Source: Acanthamoeba sp. SK_2022b
Taxonomy: Eukaryota > Discosea > Longamoebia > Acanthamoebidae
Direction: 5' to 3'
DNA: 24,495 nt
Assembly: GCA_027943245.1 (NCBI GenBank)
Contig: JANDJZ010000668.1
Coordinates: 1 to 24,495, forward strand
The first letter of the stretch is position 1. Every line of letters begins with the position of its first letter. The notes under the pieces are model-generated. The model made no database searches, had not been told where the DNA came from, and saw nothing but the letters and a program-made list of their open reading frames with translations. Below are positions 1 through 8,659 of the stretch, in pieces. Position numbers and translations under genes: made by a program.

Positions 1-521
1 GGCGATCATGGTCAAGGGAAACTGAAAGTCCCACGAGGACAGCACCGCCTTGTTGACCACGACAGCGCACATCGACACCAGGCCTGCGACAGACACCCGG
101 CGACACAATTTAGTAACGTAAAATAAATACATGTTTTTATTTCACCCAAAAAGGTAAAGAGCCAGAGCTTGTTAAATGAAATTAATTTAAATAATTATAT
201 AAATAGCCATTGTATTTTGCCGTACCGTAGGCCACGGCCGCGAACAGGCCCTTGAATCGATCTGGTGCGGCGGTCTCCTCTGAGCGAAAGGTTAGTCATC
301 AAGAAAGAACTCAAGTCCTTCATCAGGAGGAGTGCAGAAAACGTCGTACTGTTTTCGTTGGTTGGCGCGAGTGGCGGGAGGACGATCGATACGCTTCGAT
401 TTTGTGATGGCGACGAATCATCGCTGTCGTTGATGCTGAGTTCATTTGCATTGTTGTTGGGTGGGGATGTGGTCGTGGGCCTCAACGTGGTGGTGTCCAT
501 GGTGTTGGAGCTGGAAGGCAA
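1..521 (-). CDS. Nucleotide-sugar transporter-like protein (SLC35 type), 5' part only
   Basis: Partial gene that continues off the left edge. Exons (minus order): 350-521, 226-279 and 83 to the edge, joined by introns with GTACGA and GTACGG donors; phases (1, 1) keep one frame, and a TGACTAAC branch-like motif precedes the CTCAG acceptor at 280-284. The predicted N terminus is a Ser/Thr/Asn-rich cytosolic tail of about 75 residues, then FKGLFAAVAYG and LVSMCAVVVNKAVLSSWDF. The VNK(A)xLSSxxF pattern at the end of the first membrane helix is typical of SLC35/GDP-mannose and UDP-sugar transporters, which exchange nucleotide sugars across Golgi or ER membranes. Start chosen as the ATG at 521, which opens the whole first exon. 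Only one membrane segment is visible, so substrate cannot be inferred, and a triose-phosphate-translocator-like relative remains possible. Confidence 0.75.
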
Positions 522-790
522 GACACCGGTGGCTCAACCGGATGGGCCCAGTAACCGAGATGAAATCGTGATTACGAGCTGTGATTGACTCCAAAATTGC
601 GTCCCGCGCACTATGCACAGCGGGCTCCTTGAACACAAGTCACGGTGGTGTGCCAGGAGACAAGTCAATCGCAAGCGCCAGGCTTCAACTAACCTCGACC
701 GTTTTCCAGCGTTTCTGGTAACGTGCCCATTCGCGCGCCAACCAACTCACTCAGGAGTTTCGGAGGAAGATAGCAGGACAAAAAGGAAAT

Positions 791-863
791 AGCCGACCGT
801 GGGGCTCGAACCCACGACCACAAGATTAAGAGTCTTGCGCTCTACCGACTGAGCTAGGACGGC
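791..863 (-). tRNA. tRNA-Lys (CTT)
   Basis: A complete cloverleaf can be drawn: 7-bp acceptor, D arm GCTC/GAGC, anticodon stem CAAGA/TCTTG with loop CTCTTAA (anticodon CTT), T arm GTGGG/CCCAC with loop TTCGAGC. A T5 run lies just beyond the 3' end as a Pol III terminator. Oddities: acceptor pair 5-68 is T-T, and the base at discriminator position 73 is T, where eukaryotic tRNA-Lys usually has G or A. Confidence 0.93.
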
Positions 864-935
864 TGGTGCGAGTTGGTAGAGTTCCTAGTGTGGCCAATAC
901 CAGGTTTGGTTCATGGCATTCGTAAAAAAATGAGT

Positions 936-1008
936 TGGAGGAGAAGGGTAGCGAGCCCTTTACCTCTCGCATGCTAAGCGAGCGCTCTACCCTCTGAGCT
1001 ACACCCCC
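936..1008 (-). tRNA. tRNA-Ala (AGC), divergent copy
   Basis: Same length and fold as the tRNA-Ala at 2228-2300, with anticodon loop TTAGCAT (AGC) and a T7 terminator after the 3' end. It differs from that copy at three positions inside the gene, one in the D loop (AGAGGGTA versus AGATGGTA) and two in the T loop (CTCGCTA versus ATCGATA). The second T-loop change replaces the nearly invariant A58, so this copy may be inactive or poorly processed. Confidence 0.85.
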
Positions 1009-1139
1009 GTGAAACCGGAACAATCGTCGACCTGTACAAACCATAGGGTTATATGTGTCGCCACTGGCTGCATAAAACGAAAGCTGCAGGAGAAGGTGCA
1101 GGTCCCTGTCCAGTGAGCACTTGGGGGGGGCAAAAGATA

Positions 1140-1210
1140 TGCATCCGCCGGGAATTGAACCCGGGTCTCCCGCGTGGCAGGCGGAAATCTTGCCACTGGA
1201 CCACGGATGC
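1140..1210 (-). tRNA. tRNA-Gly (GCC)
   Basis: A 71-nt cloverleaf with acceptor GCATCCG/CGGATGC, anticodon loop CTGCCAC (anticodon GCC) and T loop TTCAATT. The discriminator is A, and a T4 run follows about ten bases downstream. All stems pair as expected for a eukaryotic tRNA-Gly. Confidence 0.96.
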
Positions 1211-1569
1211 TACTTCTCCCAAGATCTGATGATGCATTAGGGTGTGCCCCGTCTGATGGAAAACCATCTTGCTCCCATTGTCTGTGGTGACGGTGCTCTG
1301 ACAACCAAGAACATGTTGCTTGGGAAAGGAAGAGGCCCTTTATGCCTTGGGGTAGTTCACCACAAGTGCACCTTGTGTTCAAAGCTATGATGAGTGTAGT
1401 TTAAGAGTAACTGGTATGTTTTATGTTTTAGGTGTATGTAGTCCAATAGATGGATACTGCCAAATACAGCAATCATTCAGCCACAGGTGAAGCACAGATT
1501 TTTCATGCCTGGTTCTGGTGGTAGCTGTGTCAGTGGGCACCTCAATACAAGAAGCCCAAAAATTAGCTA
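1211..1569. other. tRNA spacer, no gene seen
   Basis: This spacer separates tRNA-Gly from tRNA-Asp. It is clearly less GC-rich than the protein-coding parts of the window, has stops in all frames at short intervals and shows no tRNA fold, coding bias or recognisable repeat. Confidence 0.6.
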
Positions 1570-1642
1570 CTCCCCCGCCGGGATTTGAACCCGGGTCGTC
1601 CGCGTGACAGGCGGAAATGCTAGCCAACTACACCACAGGGGA
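1570..1642 (-). tRNA. tRNA-Asp (GTC)
   Basis: A 73-nt cloverleaf with anticodon stem TCCGC/GCGGA, loop CTGTCAC (anticodon GTC), T arm CCGGG/CCCGG with loop TTCAAAT, and discriminator G. The acceptor pairs TCCCCTG with CGGGGGA and contains one T-G wobble. A T5 terminator lies a few bases beyond the 3' end. It is in the same orientation as the other four tRNA genes. Confidence 0.95.
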
Positions 1643-2227
1643 TGTTGTTATTCACCACCACAGGCGGGCCATAGGCCCTACCCCAATTTGGGAAGGGGTC
1701 CCCTCCGGGGATAGTGTGTGTTGTTGTTTTTATTTGTTGATATATTATCCTATAACTGTATTATCTGGGACCCAGCCCTGTCTCTGTTATTGTTTAAGGG
1801 CAACATCAGGTTGATGTTATTGAGTACTGTAATATTCAAGCAAACAACAAAAATAAAGATCAGAAAAAAGAAAAAGCAGATAATATTTCTTAAAAATGAA
1901 AAAAAAAAAAAAAACAATCTGGCATAGCTCAGGTGATATGTCTGTGCCTCATTCCCTTGCAAGGGATGAGAGCTCCCATCAGCAGGCTTGTCATGCTGTG
2001 ACCACATCAGCCACACTTAAATTGCCCAAGTCAACAGAGGGGACAGCACTAACAGTGCTGCCAGGGATATCTCTCCTTGGTGGCTGTTGTGCACTCTCAT
2101 GCCATCAAGAGTATGTACTTTTTACCATGAAGGCTATATGAAGTAGCATCTCATGAATTTGGAAATGTAACTGGGCCAGGCATTGGAAGTTTTATGGTGG
2201 GAACCAGCAGAGCAACCAAAAAATTAT
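1643..2227. other. AT-richer tRNA spacer with A16 tract and small hairpins
   Basis: No gene is supported here. Visible structure: short inverted repeats at 1666-1678 (GGGCC-ATA-GGCCC) and 1700-1710 (CCCC-TCC-GGGG); a purine-rich A-tract region ending in sixteen As at 1899-1914; and, just after it, TAGCTCAGGTGA (tRNA A-box-like) followed by a near-perfect CATTCCCTTG/CAAGGGATG hairpin. The composition and A-tail-like tract could be an old retroposed fragment inserted near the tRNA genes, but no coding region or target duplication was found. Confidence 0.4.
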
Positions 2228-2300
2228 TGGAGGAGAAGGGTATCGATCCCTTTACCTCTCGCATGCTAAGCGAGCGCTCTACCATCTGAGCTACACCCCC
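2228..2300 (-). tRNA. tRNA-Ala (AGC)
   Basis: Canonical eukaryotic tRNA-Ala: D arm GCTC/GAGC, anticodon stem CTCGC/GCGAG with loop TTAGCAT (AGC), T arm AAGGG/CCCTT with the ATCGATA loop common in Ala isoacceptors, and discriminator A. A T6 run follows as the terminator. The acceptor contains one wobble and a T-T apposition shared with the copy at 936-1008. Confidence 0.95.
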
Positions 2301-2416
2301 GTATATATTAAACGGCAAATAAGGAAGGAAGGAACGAATAAAAATACAGCTTGTTGCAATCGACCGGTAAGATACATTGGTTTGCAGTGTTTACAAGATA
2401 GGCAATGTCCCAACGA

Positions 2417-2808
2417 TTATGGTCGAGCGCCATGGTCGTTTTGATAGGGAGTGCCGGGAGAGGCGGTAAGGAGGGCAAGAGTCTCGTGCTGAAGCTCCTC
2501 GATGGAGCGCACTGGCATCTTGTCTGCATTAACAAAGAGAGCCGAGTCGGGTGCCTTCTTGCAGTTCCACTCTTCTACCTCTTCCTCCTCCACGCCCAAA
2601 TCGATCCGATGGCTCTGATAATAGCCTCGTCTCTTCACCGGCTCCTCCGCCCTGTGGCCCGCAGTCGGTCAGTGGCTGGGACAGCATAACCTGTGTGACA
2701 ATGGACGTACCAGGGCTGGAGGACCAGCGCCGATCGGCCGCTGCCAAGGATGGCCCGACCAGCTCGGCCAACTTTCCCAGTAGCGAACCTGGCTGCGCTC
2801 CTCTGCAT
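2417..2808 (-). CDS. Small protein with mitochondrial-type presequence, unknown function
   Basis: Two exons (2711-2808, 2417-2651) give a 110-residue protein. The 59-nt intron has a GTACGT donor, a CACTGACCG branch-like motif and a CCACAG acceptor; the split codon (TG|G) encodes Trp33. The start is the first ATG after an in-frame stop; no upstream ATG exists in that frame. The N terminus (MQRSAARFATGKVGRAGRAI...) is rich in Arg, Ala and Ser with no acidic residue in the first 30, as in mitochondrial targeting peptides. The rest is acidic and mixed, with a RRGYYQSHRIDLGVEEEEVEEWN segment split by a charged stretch. I do not recognise the family. The coding call rests on frame continuity and the intron, not on homology. 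Confidence 0.6.
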
Positions 2809-3607
2809 GCTTTTTGCGTGGTCGGCGGGGTCTCCGGGTGTGCTTGTTGCTGTCACTCTTTGATAGTTAAGCAGTTCTGTACTGCAGAATGCAGATACGT
2901 GTTAGCCGACCATTTGACCGCAGCGCACCAGAAGGTGTGACCAGGGGCCACGTACCTCTCTCGGTGGTTAGTGTTGGTATCGATGTGAGCCTAACTTGGC
3001 GTTGAAGACGTGGGTGTGGCTGTGTGCGGTGATGGGCAAGAAGGTCGCTGGAGGATCAGTGTTGCGTGATGGCGAAGGTGTAGTTGGCTTTAGGGCTATG
3101 GCCAGACGCCTCTCTCCCTTGGGCGTCATAAGTACCCGTGAATGTCGTCACTTTGTTGTCAAGCTCGTCCACGCCAACCGCGACCTTTCGCGCCCTGGTT
3201 GACGAGGTGGTGGGTCTCGGAGTAAGTCTTATCTCCACCTGTTGCCTTTCTCGCGCATCTATTGGGCGCGTGACTCCTCCTTGTCCACTCGCCTGCTCGG
3301 TCACGCAACTCCAGCCTGGATTCTGTGGGATTCATCTCATCTACTCGTTTGGGACAGGCGCGCTGCGCTTGGGATAGACTGAGATACGGGAGCGTCCCAC
3401 CAGCCAGTCTATTTGGACCTACGCTCATCGGCGCTCCCTTTCCCTTTCGCGCTCCCTGCAGACGCGTGGCCCGCCGTCAATCCACATCCGCCGCTTGGCG
3501 AATGAACGAAGTAGAGAAGAGCGAAGCTTCCTCGCGTGCCGGTGGCGTTGGGCTGCGGCTGTTGAAGTAACACGACAAGAGGACAAGAGGAGGGGAGATG
3601 ATGAACT
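2809..3607. other. Intergenic region, no gene supported
   Basis: About 800 bases between two minus-strand genes. Several short open frames exist on both strands, including a 53-codon ATG frame on the minus strand at 2968-3129, but none has a consistent exon structure or a recognisable product. A GTACGT donor-like site (minus strand, near 2955) and a TTCTGCAG acceptor-like site (near 2882) could frame an intron in the 5' leader of the small gene at 2417-2808. Confidence 0.5.
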
Positions 3608-4711
3608 TTAATCATCAAACAAGCCCTTGCTCGTGGTCTGCTGCTGTCTGGCGATGTAGGAGGAAATGTCGTCGAGCGGGTCCACGGCAGAGGTCGCGCT
3701 CGCGCCGGCGGCGCCTGTGTCGCCAATGAGTCCAAAGAGTTCGTCGTCCAGCGTCGTTGGCGCGGCGAGCTTGCTCGTGCCCCGCTTGATGCCGCTGCCT
3801 CCCTGGAGAGGATGGCGTGGGAGGGAAGGAGGGGGCACGATGTGTCGATCAGACTCACAGGAAAGGACCCCGGGGGGGGGGGGCGCAGCATGGAATCCGC
3901 ACCCCAGCGACCGGCGCCGGTGCCTTTGGCCTCGTCTTGGTCTGTCCCGAAGCGCTCCGCCTTTGAAGCCCCTCGATGCTTTCCAGGTCTCTGTTATGAC
4001 ATCATCACCGAAGGTAAGCGTGACCACGAGTGGGGCAGTAGAGGTGGCGGTCGTACACGTCGGGAACTCGGACGTCGTCCTCATCGGCCGCGGCGAGCTC
4101 GACTGCCTTGGGTCGTGCGCGGAAGACGCCCTCGTCCTTGTGCGACTGTGATTAAGCGACAGAGCGGGCACGCGACAGAGGTGGTGAGGGAGGCAGTCAT
4201 GTGCGGCAGGCAACCACAGGGGGAAAGTGGCCCAGGCGGACACGCACTGCCGATTTTAGGAGGAGGAGGTCGTTGAAGTCGTGCGAGAGCATGTCCGCGG
4301 CCACTTCGTCGTCGATGAACAGACCATCGCCAGCTTTGTGCACAGGCTTCTTCCTGTACGGTAGGGTGAGCACGCGTGTGTGCAGCCACTCGCTGAGCGC
4401 AGGCCAAGCTTTTGAGTGCGAGCGAAAAGGAGAAGGAAAGTTACTTGGTGAGCGGCTCGTCGAGGCCGTAGAAGAGATCGTTCTCGGGGAGGGCGTTGTT
4501 CTTGTAGGAAAAGATGTCCTCTTCCCCATCCTCGTCGATGAGGCGCTTGCCGAGCAGCTCGGCCTTGTCCTCATCGGTTACGCTCTTTAAATTTGAAATG
4601 CATGTCATTAGATTTTTAAGGCAGTGCTAGCTTGCCGACGGCAACCAGTACCTCCGTCGTGCTGATGCTGACTCCACCAAACAGGGGCACACTCAAGTCG
4701 GACTCTTCCAT
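3608..4711 (-). CDS. Acidic protein with DDELFG and GLFDD motifs, unknown family
   Basis: Six exons: 4652-4711, 4445-4584, 4248-4353, 4059-4145, 3859-3990, 3608-3802. They join in phases 0, 2, 0, 0, 0 to give 239 residues. The start is the first ATG, 184 bp from the divergent VID27-like gene. The protein is hydrophilic and acidic. It carries repeated short acid-hydrophobic motifs: EEDIFSY, ENDLFYGLDEPL, DDELFGLIGD, DPLDDISSY and a C-terminal GLFDD. A basic KKKPVHKAG stretch and a Pro/Gly-rich low-complexity segment (exon 5) separate them. No signal peptide or membrane helix is seen. Acidic Phe/Leu motifs of this kind occur in clathrin-adaptor and ear-domain ligands, but I cannot assign the protein to that class. 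Exon 5 contains a run of twelve C on the sense strand that encodes proline. Confidence 0.82.
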
Positions 4712-4894
4712 CCTGTCTTGCGGTGCTCAACTGCGTGTGTGGGCGTGACGTCAGCAGTTTACACCCAAAATGCGAGTATATTTTCGGCGGGAAAAGTCGA
4801 AAAAAAAGGCGGCAAAGCTGCAGAACACATCTCCATCAGGTCCCCATTTTCGTTCCAACATCTCCAACTAACCTGCACACGGTGCTGCGCAAGC
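4712..4894. promoter_or_regulatory. Divergent promoter with CRE and E2F-like sites
   Basis: This 183-bp segment lies between the start codons of two head-to-head genes. It contains a perfect TGACGTCA palindrome (CRE/ATF type) at 4746-4753 and TTTTCGGCGGGAAAA at 4781-4795, which holds the GCGGGAAA core bound by E2F/DP proteins. A purine-rich AAAAAAAAGGCGGCAAAG stretch follows at about 4800-4817. No clear TATA box was assigned. The factor assignments come from motif match only. Confidence 0.5.
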
Positions 4895-5948
4895 ATGAAT
4901 TTACTTAAATCTATCCTTGGATGGAACGAGAACGCCGCCCCCCAGCTGCAAGCGGCGGGCACCTTCTACGTCGAGAAGGCGGGCACCTGGACGTGCCTGT
5001 ACGTATGAACGATGGGTGCACCGTATCTATTGGCAATTGATTGATTCTTGCATGCAGGTACAACAATGCGAGGGCCGGCTTGGAGAAGGGACGCGAGCCT
5101 TTCACCTCCATCCTAAAGATCCACCGCGATGAGGAGGAGGGAGAGGACGTGGACTACGAACGTATATTCTTCTCTCAATGAAGCGAGCCATCTCACCCAT
5201 TTGCCTAACACATCTTCTCTTGCAACAGTGCCGCCCGACATGACCTTCCCCCTGCACGACGGCATGGACCTTGCCAAGGAGACCGGCCCTTTGGAGCGAG
5301 CTGGCTTTAGCTGGATCTTCACAACCGATGACTTTAACCAGACTCGCTTCCTCTTTGAATTTGATCGGGAGGACGATTTTGTCGATCTTTTCGAGGCCCA
5401 GCTGTGCCAATTCGTGTGGGAGGCCACCTACGGGCGGCCTGCCGCCGAAGCCAGCAACGAAGATGTCCGCGCCATGCTGCCCACGAGGTGCGTAGCTTTG
5501 CGTAGCTTTCCTTCTCCCCCTCAACCCCCCGCCTTGCCTCATCTTCTGTTACGTTGTCTCGAAAATGCAGGGAGCCTGCCCGCGAGAGTCACGCCGAGTT
5601 GCGCACGCCGGTCAAGCCGTCCCTGAGCTCTGCCGCGCAGACACCGGTGACTCCGGCCAAGACGCCCGACTCGCTGTCTCCCGGCTCCGGCGAGCTCTTG
5701 CGGACGCCGATGCCGCCTCCCCCCGAGGAGCAGCAGAAGCAGGGCAAGTGCGTCGGCAACTTCGTGGCCGACCTCTACCGCTACAGCCTCACCACGGGCA
5801 CCTTCCTCCTGGTCGAGAGCCAGGTCGACGTCGCCATCAACAACACCACCAACACCAAGGAGGCCATCATCTGTACGCAGCTCTCCCTTTTTCTCGTGCT
5901 GAAGCCTTCCAGGACCTCGCTCACGCCAAGAGGTTTGGTTGTGACACA

Positions 5949-6026
<78 letters not shown>

Positions 6027-8522
6027 CAGACCACCTCTACATCGTGCACGCGAACGTCATCCTCCTCACGCAGCAGGTGGGCTCGGACATGCACATGCAC
6101 TTTGACGAGATCCACAAATCCGTAGTGTGGACCTACTCCCACGAGGGCATGACGCACACCTTCAGCCTGCTCTTCCACGACGAGCGGATGAACGACACCT
6201 TCAAGCAGGACATCTCCAAGTTCCTGTGGGAGACCAACACCGCCAAGCCCTTTGCCAAAGTCGCTGTGCGTTTCCCTGATGCGAGTTCACACATACACAC
6301 ACACACACTCTCTCTCTCTCTCTCTCTCTCTCGCATTGCTTGAGGCTCACCCGCGTGTGCCTCCGCAGGAAAGCGACGCCGATTGGATTCTGGGCGCTTA
6401 CGCCGACGAGGTCGAAGGCATGGAAGAGGACGATGGCATTCAAGGTCTGACCTTTTTCGCTTTATTTATCATCAAATGCTATTTATTTATTATTAATTAT
6501 TTGGCGATTATACTCACCCCAAATCGCTGTGGTCTGTCTGTCGGCGGAACCCAGACTTTGACAGGATGGAGTTTGTCGACGACAAGAAGCCAGAGACCGC
6601 CGCGGACAAGCCGGAGGAACCGGAAGAGGAGGAGCCGGAGGAGCCGGAGGAGGAGGAGGACAGCGATGACGAGGAGGAGGAGATCTCCGAGCAGGACAAG
6701 AACGCCAAGAACAGCGCCCTCGCGGTCGGATACAAGTACGACCGCTCCTTCGTGGTCCGCGGCTCGCAGATCGGGGTGTTCAAGCACACGCCGGACAACC
6801 GTCTCAAGTTCAGCACCACGATCAAGAACGTCAAGACCCCGAGCGGACAGCGCTTCCAACCGCGCAAGTACGTCGACGCTGCCCAGCCCCCCACCCCCAT
6901 CTCATTGGCGAGCGGCAGCTTCGTTGCTCATGTTATCTCCGACACACACACACACACACTTCTCTTTCCCACCAATCGACAGGCTGATGCTCCACAACGA
7001 AGACGAGAACCTGCTCCTGCTACACCCCACCGAACAGAACAAGGTCTTCAAGATGGACTTGACCCGCGGCGACGTCGTGGAGGAATGGGTGCGTCCCGCT
7101 TCCCCCCCCCCCGCGGCTCTCCCTGCTTTGCTTTTTGTGGTTGGAGAGAGAGAGAGAGAGAGGAGTGAGGGGGAGAGAGAGACGTGTGCCCTCTGGACCA
7201 CGAAGGTGGCCCGCGCTGACGGCGTCGTGTGTGTCTCCTCAGAAAACGTCCAGGGAGTATCCCATCAAGGAGGTGTGCCCCGAGACCAAGTACGCGCAGA
7301 TGTCGGCCACCCCGACCCTGATGGGCCTCAACGGCCAGTCCTTCTACCGACTGGACCCTCGCCTGCCGGGAGAGAAGCAGGTCTCGAGCCGCAGGTCCGC
7401 CTCTCCTTCTGTCAGCACCACCACCACCACCACCACCACCACCACCACCACCACCACCACCACCACCACCACCAACGATTCGTGTTGGGCGTTCGCGCGT
7501 GGCTTCTTACGCGCGTGGGCGTGCAGCTACATGTACGGCAAGTCGGCGCCCGCTCTGAGCTGCATGGCCACCACCGAGTCGGGCCACATGGTGATGGGCA
7601 GCCGCAAGGGCGAGATTCGACTCTTCTCCGACAAGACGTTCAACAAGGACCTCGACCCGCTGGCCCGGCTCAAGCCTCGAGCCAAGACCACTCTCCCCGG
7701 TCTCGGCGGTACGTCACTGGTCTTTGTAATTATTATTATTATTATTATTATTATTTAAAAATATTATTATGCATTAATAAAGAATACTTTTTATAATTTT
7801 TTTAATTTTTTTTTCCCAGATCCCATCATCGGCATCGACGTAACCGCCGACGGCAACTGGATCCTGGCCACCTGCCGCAACTACCTGCTCGTGGCGTCCA
7901 CGGCCCTGGCAAAGGGCAACACCGGCTTCGAGGTATGAGGAGAGAGCGAGAGAGAGAGAGAGAGAGAGCCCTTTCCTCTCCATCATGTGGTTGTAGTTGG
8001 CAAGTCGCTGACCCTCTCATCTCTCCCTCTCTCTGTCTGTCTCGCGCTGATTAGGCGCCGATGGGCAAGGAGAAGCCCGTGCCGCGCATCCTGAGGCTCA
8101 AGCCGGAGCACGTCGAGCTGATGGAGGGCAAGGTGAACTTCACGCCCGCGCGATTCAACGTCGGCGAGAGCGACGAGGAGCGCAGCATCGTCACCTCCAC
8201 CGGACCCTACATCATCACGTGGAACTTCCGCAAGGTCAAGCAGAACAAGCTCACCGAGTACACGATGAAGAAGTACGGCGACGTCGTCGGTATGTGCTTT
8301 ACGCGTTTGCTCCCCCCCCACACCTCCTTTCCTCTACTCGAAGCTCTTCTTCATCTTCTACTTCAACTGGTTCGTCTCTGACGCTCTTCTTCTCGTCCGC
8401 TCGTTCTGTTCAAACAACCAGTGGCCGACCACTTCCGCTACAACCAGGAGACGGCCGTGGTCGTGGCCCTGCCCAACAACGTCACGATGGCTCGCAAGGA
8501 CGTCGTCAAGAGGCTATTCTAG
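4895..8522 (+). CDS. VID27: VID27-like protein (DEM/CYPRO4 family)
   Basis: Thirteen exons: 4895-4998, 5058-5161, 5229-5487, 5571-5872, 6030-6265, 6369-6444, 6555-6867, 6983-7088, 7243-7394, 7527-7708, 7820-7932, 8055-8289, 8422-8522. Phases agree throughout and give 760 residues, close to yeast Vid27. The N-terminal half holds an alpha/beta region (1-155) and a Thr-Pro-rich linker (about 168-200). A PH-like segment follows (about 215-335), then a very acidic patch (about 371-408). The C terminus (about 420-760) has the beta-propeller-like signature of the family, for example GSRKGEIRLFSDK, DPIIGIDVTADGNWILATC and STGPYIITWNFRKVKQ. In yeast the protein is linked to vacuolar import and degradation of gluconeogenic enzymes; plant relatives are CYPRO4/DEM. 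The biochemical role is poorly known. Most introns carry a different simple repeat. It diverges from the acidic-protein gene and converges on HIU hydrolase. Confidence 0.95.
5950..6025. repeat. (CA)38 microsatellite in VID27-like intron 4
   Basis: An uninterrupted 76-nt CA tract fills the 3' half of the 157-nt intron (5873-6029) and ends four bases before the exon, so the acceptor is CACAACAG with no pyrimidine tract. The long THTHTH and VCVCVC open frames across it are artefacts of the repeat. Confidence 0.97.
6288..6332. repeat. Compound (CA)n(CT)n repeat in VID27-like intron 5
   Basis: A CA tract with one T interruption switches to (CT)n at about 6308 within the intron 6266-6368. The CT part supplies a pyrimidine-rich segment upstream of the CTCCGCAG acceptor. 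Confidence 0.95.
7416..7474. repeat. (CAC)n trinucleotide repeat in VID27-like intron 9
   Basis: About 19 CAC/ACC units lie inside the intron 7395-7526. In one frame the tract would read as polyhistidine and in another as polythreonine, but the flanking exons join in phase across it, so it is spliced out. Confidence 0.93.
7729..7755. repeat. (ATT)9 repeat in VID27-like intron 10
   Basis: This AT-rich tract sits near the donor side of intron 7709-7819, which ends in a long T-rich stretch and CCCAG acceptor. Confidence 0.93.
7947..7968. repeat. (GA)n repeat in VID27-like intron 11
   Basis: A short GA tract lies downstream of the GTATGA donor in intron 7933-8054. A second GA tract lies at 7144-7162 in intron 8 of the same gene. 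Confidence 0.9.
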
Positions 8523-8631
8523 GAGAAGGCAACGGAGCCATCCTCGCCCTTGTTAAGTCAAGGACGCGAGCTCTTCGCTTACACCTACCCCTCCCCCCAT
8601 CTCCTTGTACTTGCCTGCTACTCTTTTTTTT

Positions 8632-8649
8632 AATCTTTCAAGAAAGATT
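8632..8649. other. Perfect stem-loop between convergent genes
   Basis: AATCTTTC-AA-GAAAGATT is an 18-bp inverted repeat preceded by eight Ts on the plus strand. It lies in the 137-bp gap between the stop codons of the VID27-like gene (8522) and HIU hydrolase (8660), eleven bases from the latter. It could mark 3'-end formation for either transcript; this is inference from position only. Confidence 0.4.
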
Positions 8650-8659
8650 GATGAGCAGA

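Noticed and set aside
1914..1985. tRNA-like segment after the A16 tract (TAGCTCAGGTGA)
   Set aside because: Only a D-arm/A-box resemblance; no B box, no T arm and no cloverleaf can be drawn.
2968..3129. 53-codon ATG frame on the minus strand (MTPKGERRLAIALK...)
   Set aside because: It has no splice connection to either neighbour in frame and no recognisable similarity.
5539..6024. Frames encoding THTHTH or VCVCVC across CA repeats (also near 11600, 15200 and 20690)
   Set aside because: Both strands of a CA repeat are open in all frames. The tracts are inside introns whose flanking exons join in phase.
6252..7796. Very long plus-strand open frame (514 codons) with Arg/Ser-rich and polyhistidine stretches
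   Set aside because: It is a shadow frame over VID27-like exons and intronic repeats. The in-phase exon chain in another frame has recognisable family motifs.
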